DNA from: Albidovulum sp.
Lineage (GTDB): Bacteria > Pseudomonadota > Alphaproteobacteria > Rhodobacterales > Rhodobacteraceae
DNA: 64,000 nt
Direction of reading: 5' to 3'
Assembly: GCA_030837785.1 (NCBI GenBank)
Contig: JAUQYA010000055.1
Span: 1 to 64,000, forward strand
Shown here: piece after piece, positions 63,733-64,000 of the stretch
Position numbering within the stretch: position 1 is the first letter of the stretch
How the letters are laid out: every line of letters begins with the position of its first letter
The notes under the pieces: generated by a model
What the model was told of the DNA's origin: nothing
Seen by the model: the letters and a program-made list of their open reading frames with translations, nothing else
Databases searched by the model: none
Program-made: the position numbers and the translations under genes

Positions 63733-64000
63733 ATGACGAAATGGGACTACGACGGCCCGATCCTCGAGATCGAGAACCTGTCAATTTCCTTCTTCACCCG
63801 CCTGCGCGAGATCCCGGCGGTGATGGATTTCTCCTGCACCGTCCAGCCGGGCGAGGCGATGGGGCTCGTCGGCGAATCGGGCTGTGGCAAGTCGACCGTG
63901 GCGCTCGCCGTCATGCGCGACCTCGGCCGCAGCGGCCGGATCACCGGCGGCACGATCCGGTTCAAGGGCCGCGACCTGACCACGATGGGCGAGCGCGACC
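63733..64000 (+). CDS. peptide-type ABC transporter ATP-binding protein (DppD-like), 5' part
   Basis: The visible 89 codons start MTKWDYDGPILEIENLSISF and include the Walker A loop GLVGESGCGKSTVALAVM. The gene leaves the window. A GGGGGGAGAG lies upstream of the ATG. It should energise the two permeases encoded just before it. Confidence 0.92.
   Translation, partial: MTKWDYDGPILEIENLSISFFTRLREIPAVMDFSCTVQPGEAMGLVGESGCGKSTVALAVMRDLGRSGRITGGTIRFKGRDLTTMGERD

Overview
The window is high-GC DNA from an alphaproteobacterium, most likely a member of the Rhodobacteraceae (Rhodobacterales). This rests on codon use, on the compact order pyrH-frr-uppS-cdsA-dxr-rseP, on remnants that look like rhodobacteral prophage genes (a major capsid fused to a DUF6441-like protein), and on a GC-rich hairpin between genes at the right edge. 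About two thirds of the window is accessory DNA and the last 13 kb is core chromosome.

Layout. 1-3.2 kb: the 5' tip of an IS630-like transposase, a small hypothetical gene, an alpha/beta hydrolase, a secreted DUF2059-like protein and a tRNA-Ser(CGA). 3.4-7.3 kb: wreckage next to the tRNA, consisting of a chimeric phage gene, a nitrilase, another phage fragment fused to an IS110 tail, an IS66 tail and an IS256 remnant. 7.4-13.7 kb: a sulfotransferase-like gene, two outer-membrane barrel genes, then a Crp/Fnr regulator - Tat-exported arylsulfatase - formylglycine-generating enzyme unit. 13.9-16.1 kb: a dead IS5-type element that cuts off a type III restriction-like helicase gene, itself carrying an in-frame stop.

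16.3-36.0 kb is a catabolic supercluster. One operon runs right: nitronate monooxygenase, a [2Fe-2S]/FAD protein, a DAO-type FAD protein and an Asp/Glu/hydantoin racemase. A polar amino-acid-type ABC importer has a thioesterase and a MaoC hydratase at its end. A second MaoC gene diverges from a TetR regulator. A seven-gene operon runs left: RidA, PYROXD2-like oxidoreductase, SDR, acyl-CoA dehydrogenase, NodB/PuuE-like deacetylase, acyl-CoA ligase, amidase. A second racemase plus a citryl-CoA-lyase-like gene run right. The set suggests import of a nitrogen-containing acid or cyclic amide/imide, C-N bond opening, CoA activation and beta-oxidation-like breakdown. Several promoters in the cluster share an ATACTGAGTAG-like motif that may be the TetR operator.

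36.3-45 kb: a LysR regulator diverging from a quinone/aromatic stress operon (NAD(P)-binding reductase, DoxX, glutathionyl-hydroquinone reductase, esterase, DODA-type dioxygenase), then an FMN reductase, a zinc alcohol dehydrogenase, an MBL-fold hydrolase and a double-CDGSH protein. 45.7-51.2 kb: a signalling operon of a haem-binding DUF3365-like protein, a hybrid histidine kinase and an unusual protein joining a response-regulator receiver domain to an EamA/DMT transporter.

51.6-58.4 kb is the conserved core cluster pyrH-frr-uppS-cdsA-dxr-rseP (ribosome recycling, UMP synthesis, isoprenoid and phospholipid precursors, sigma-E protease) with miaA diverging. 58.5-64 kb: an AraC regulator and the start of an oligopeptide-type ABC importer operon that runs off the window. 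All family calls come from reading the sequence; no database search was run.
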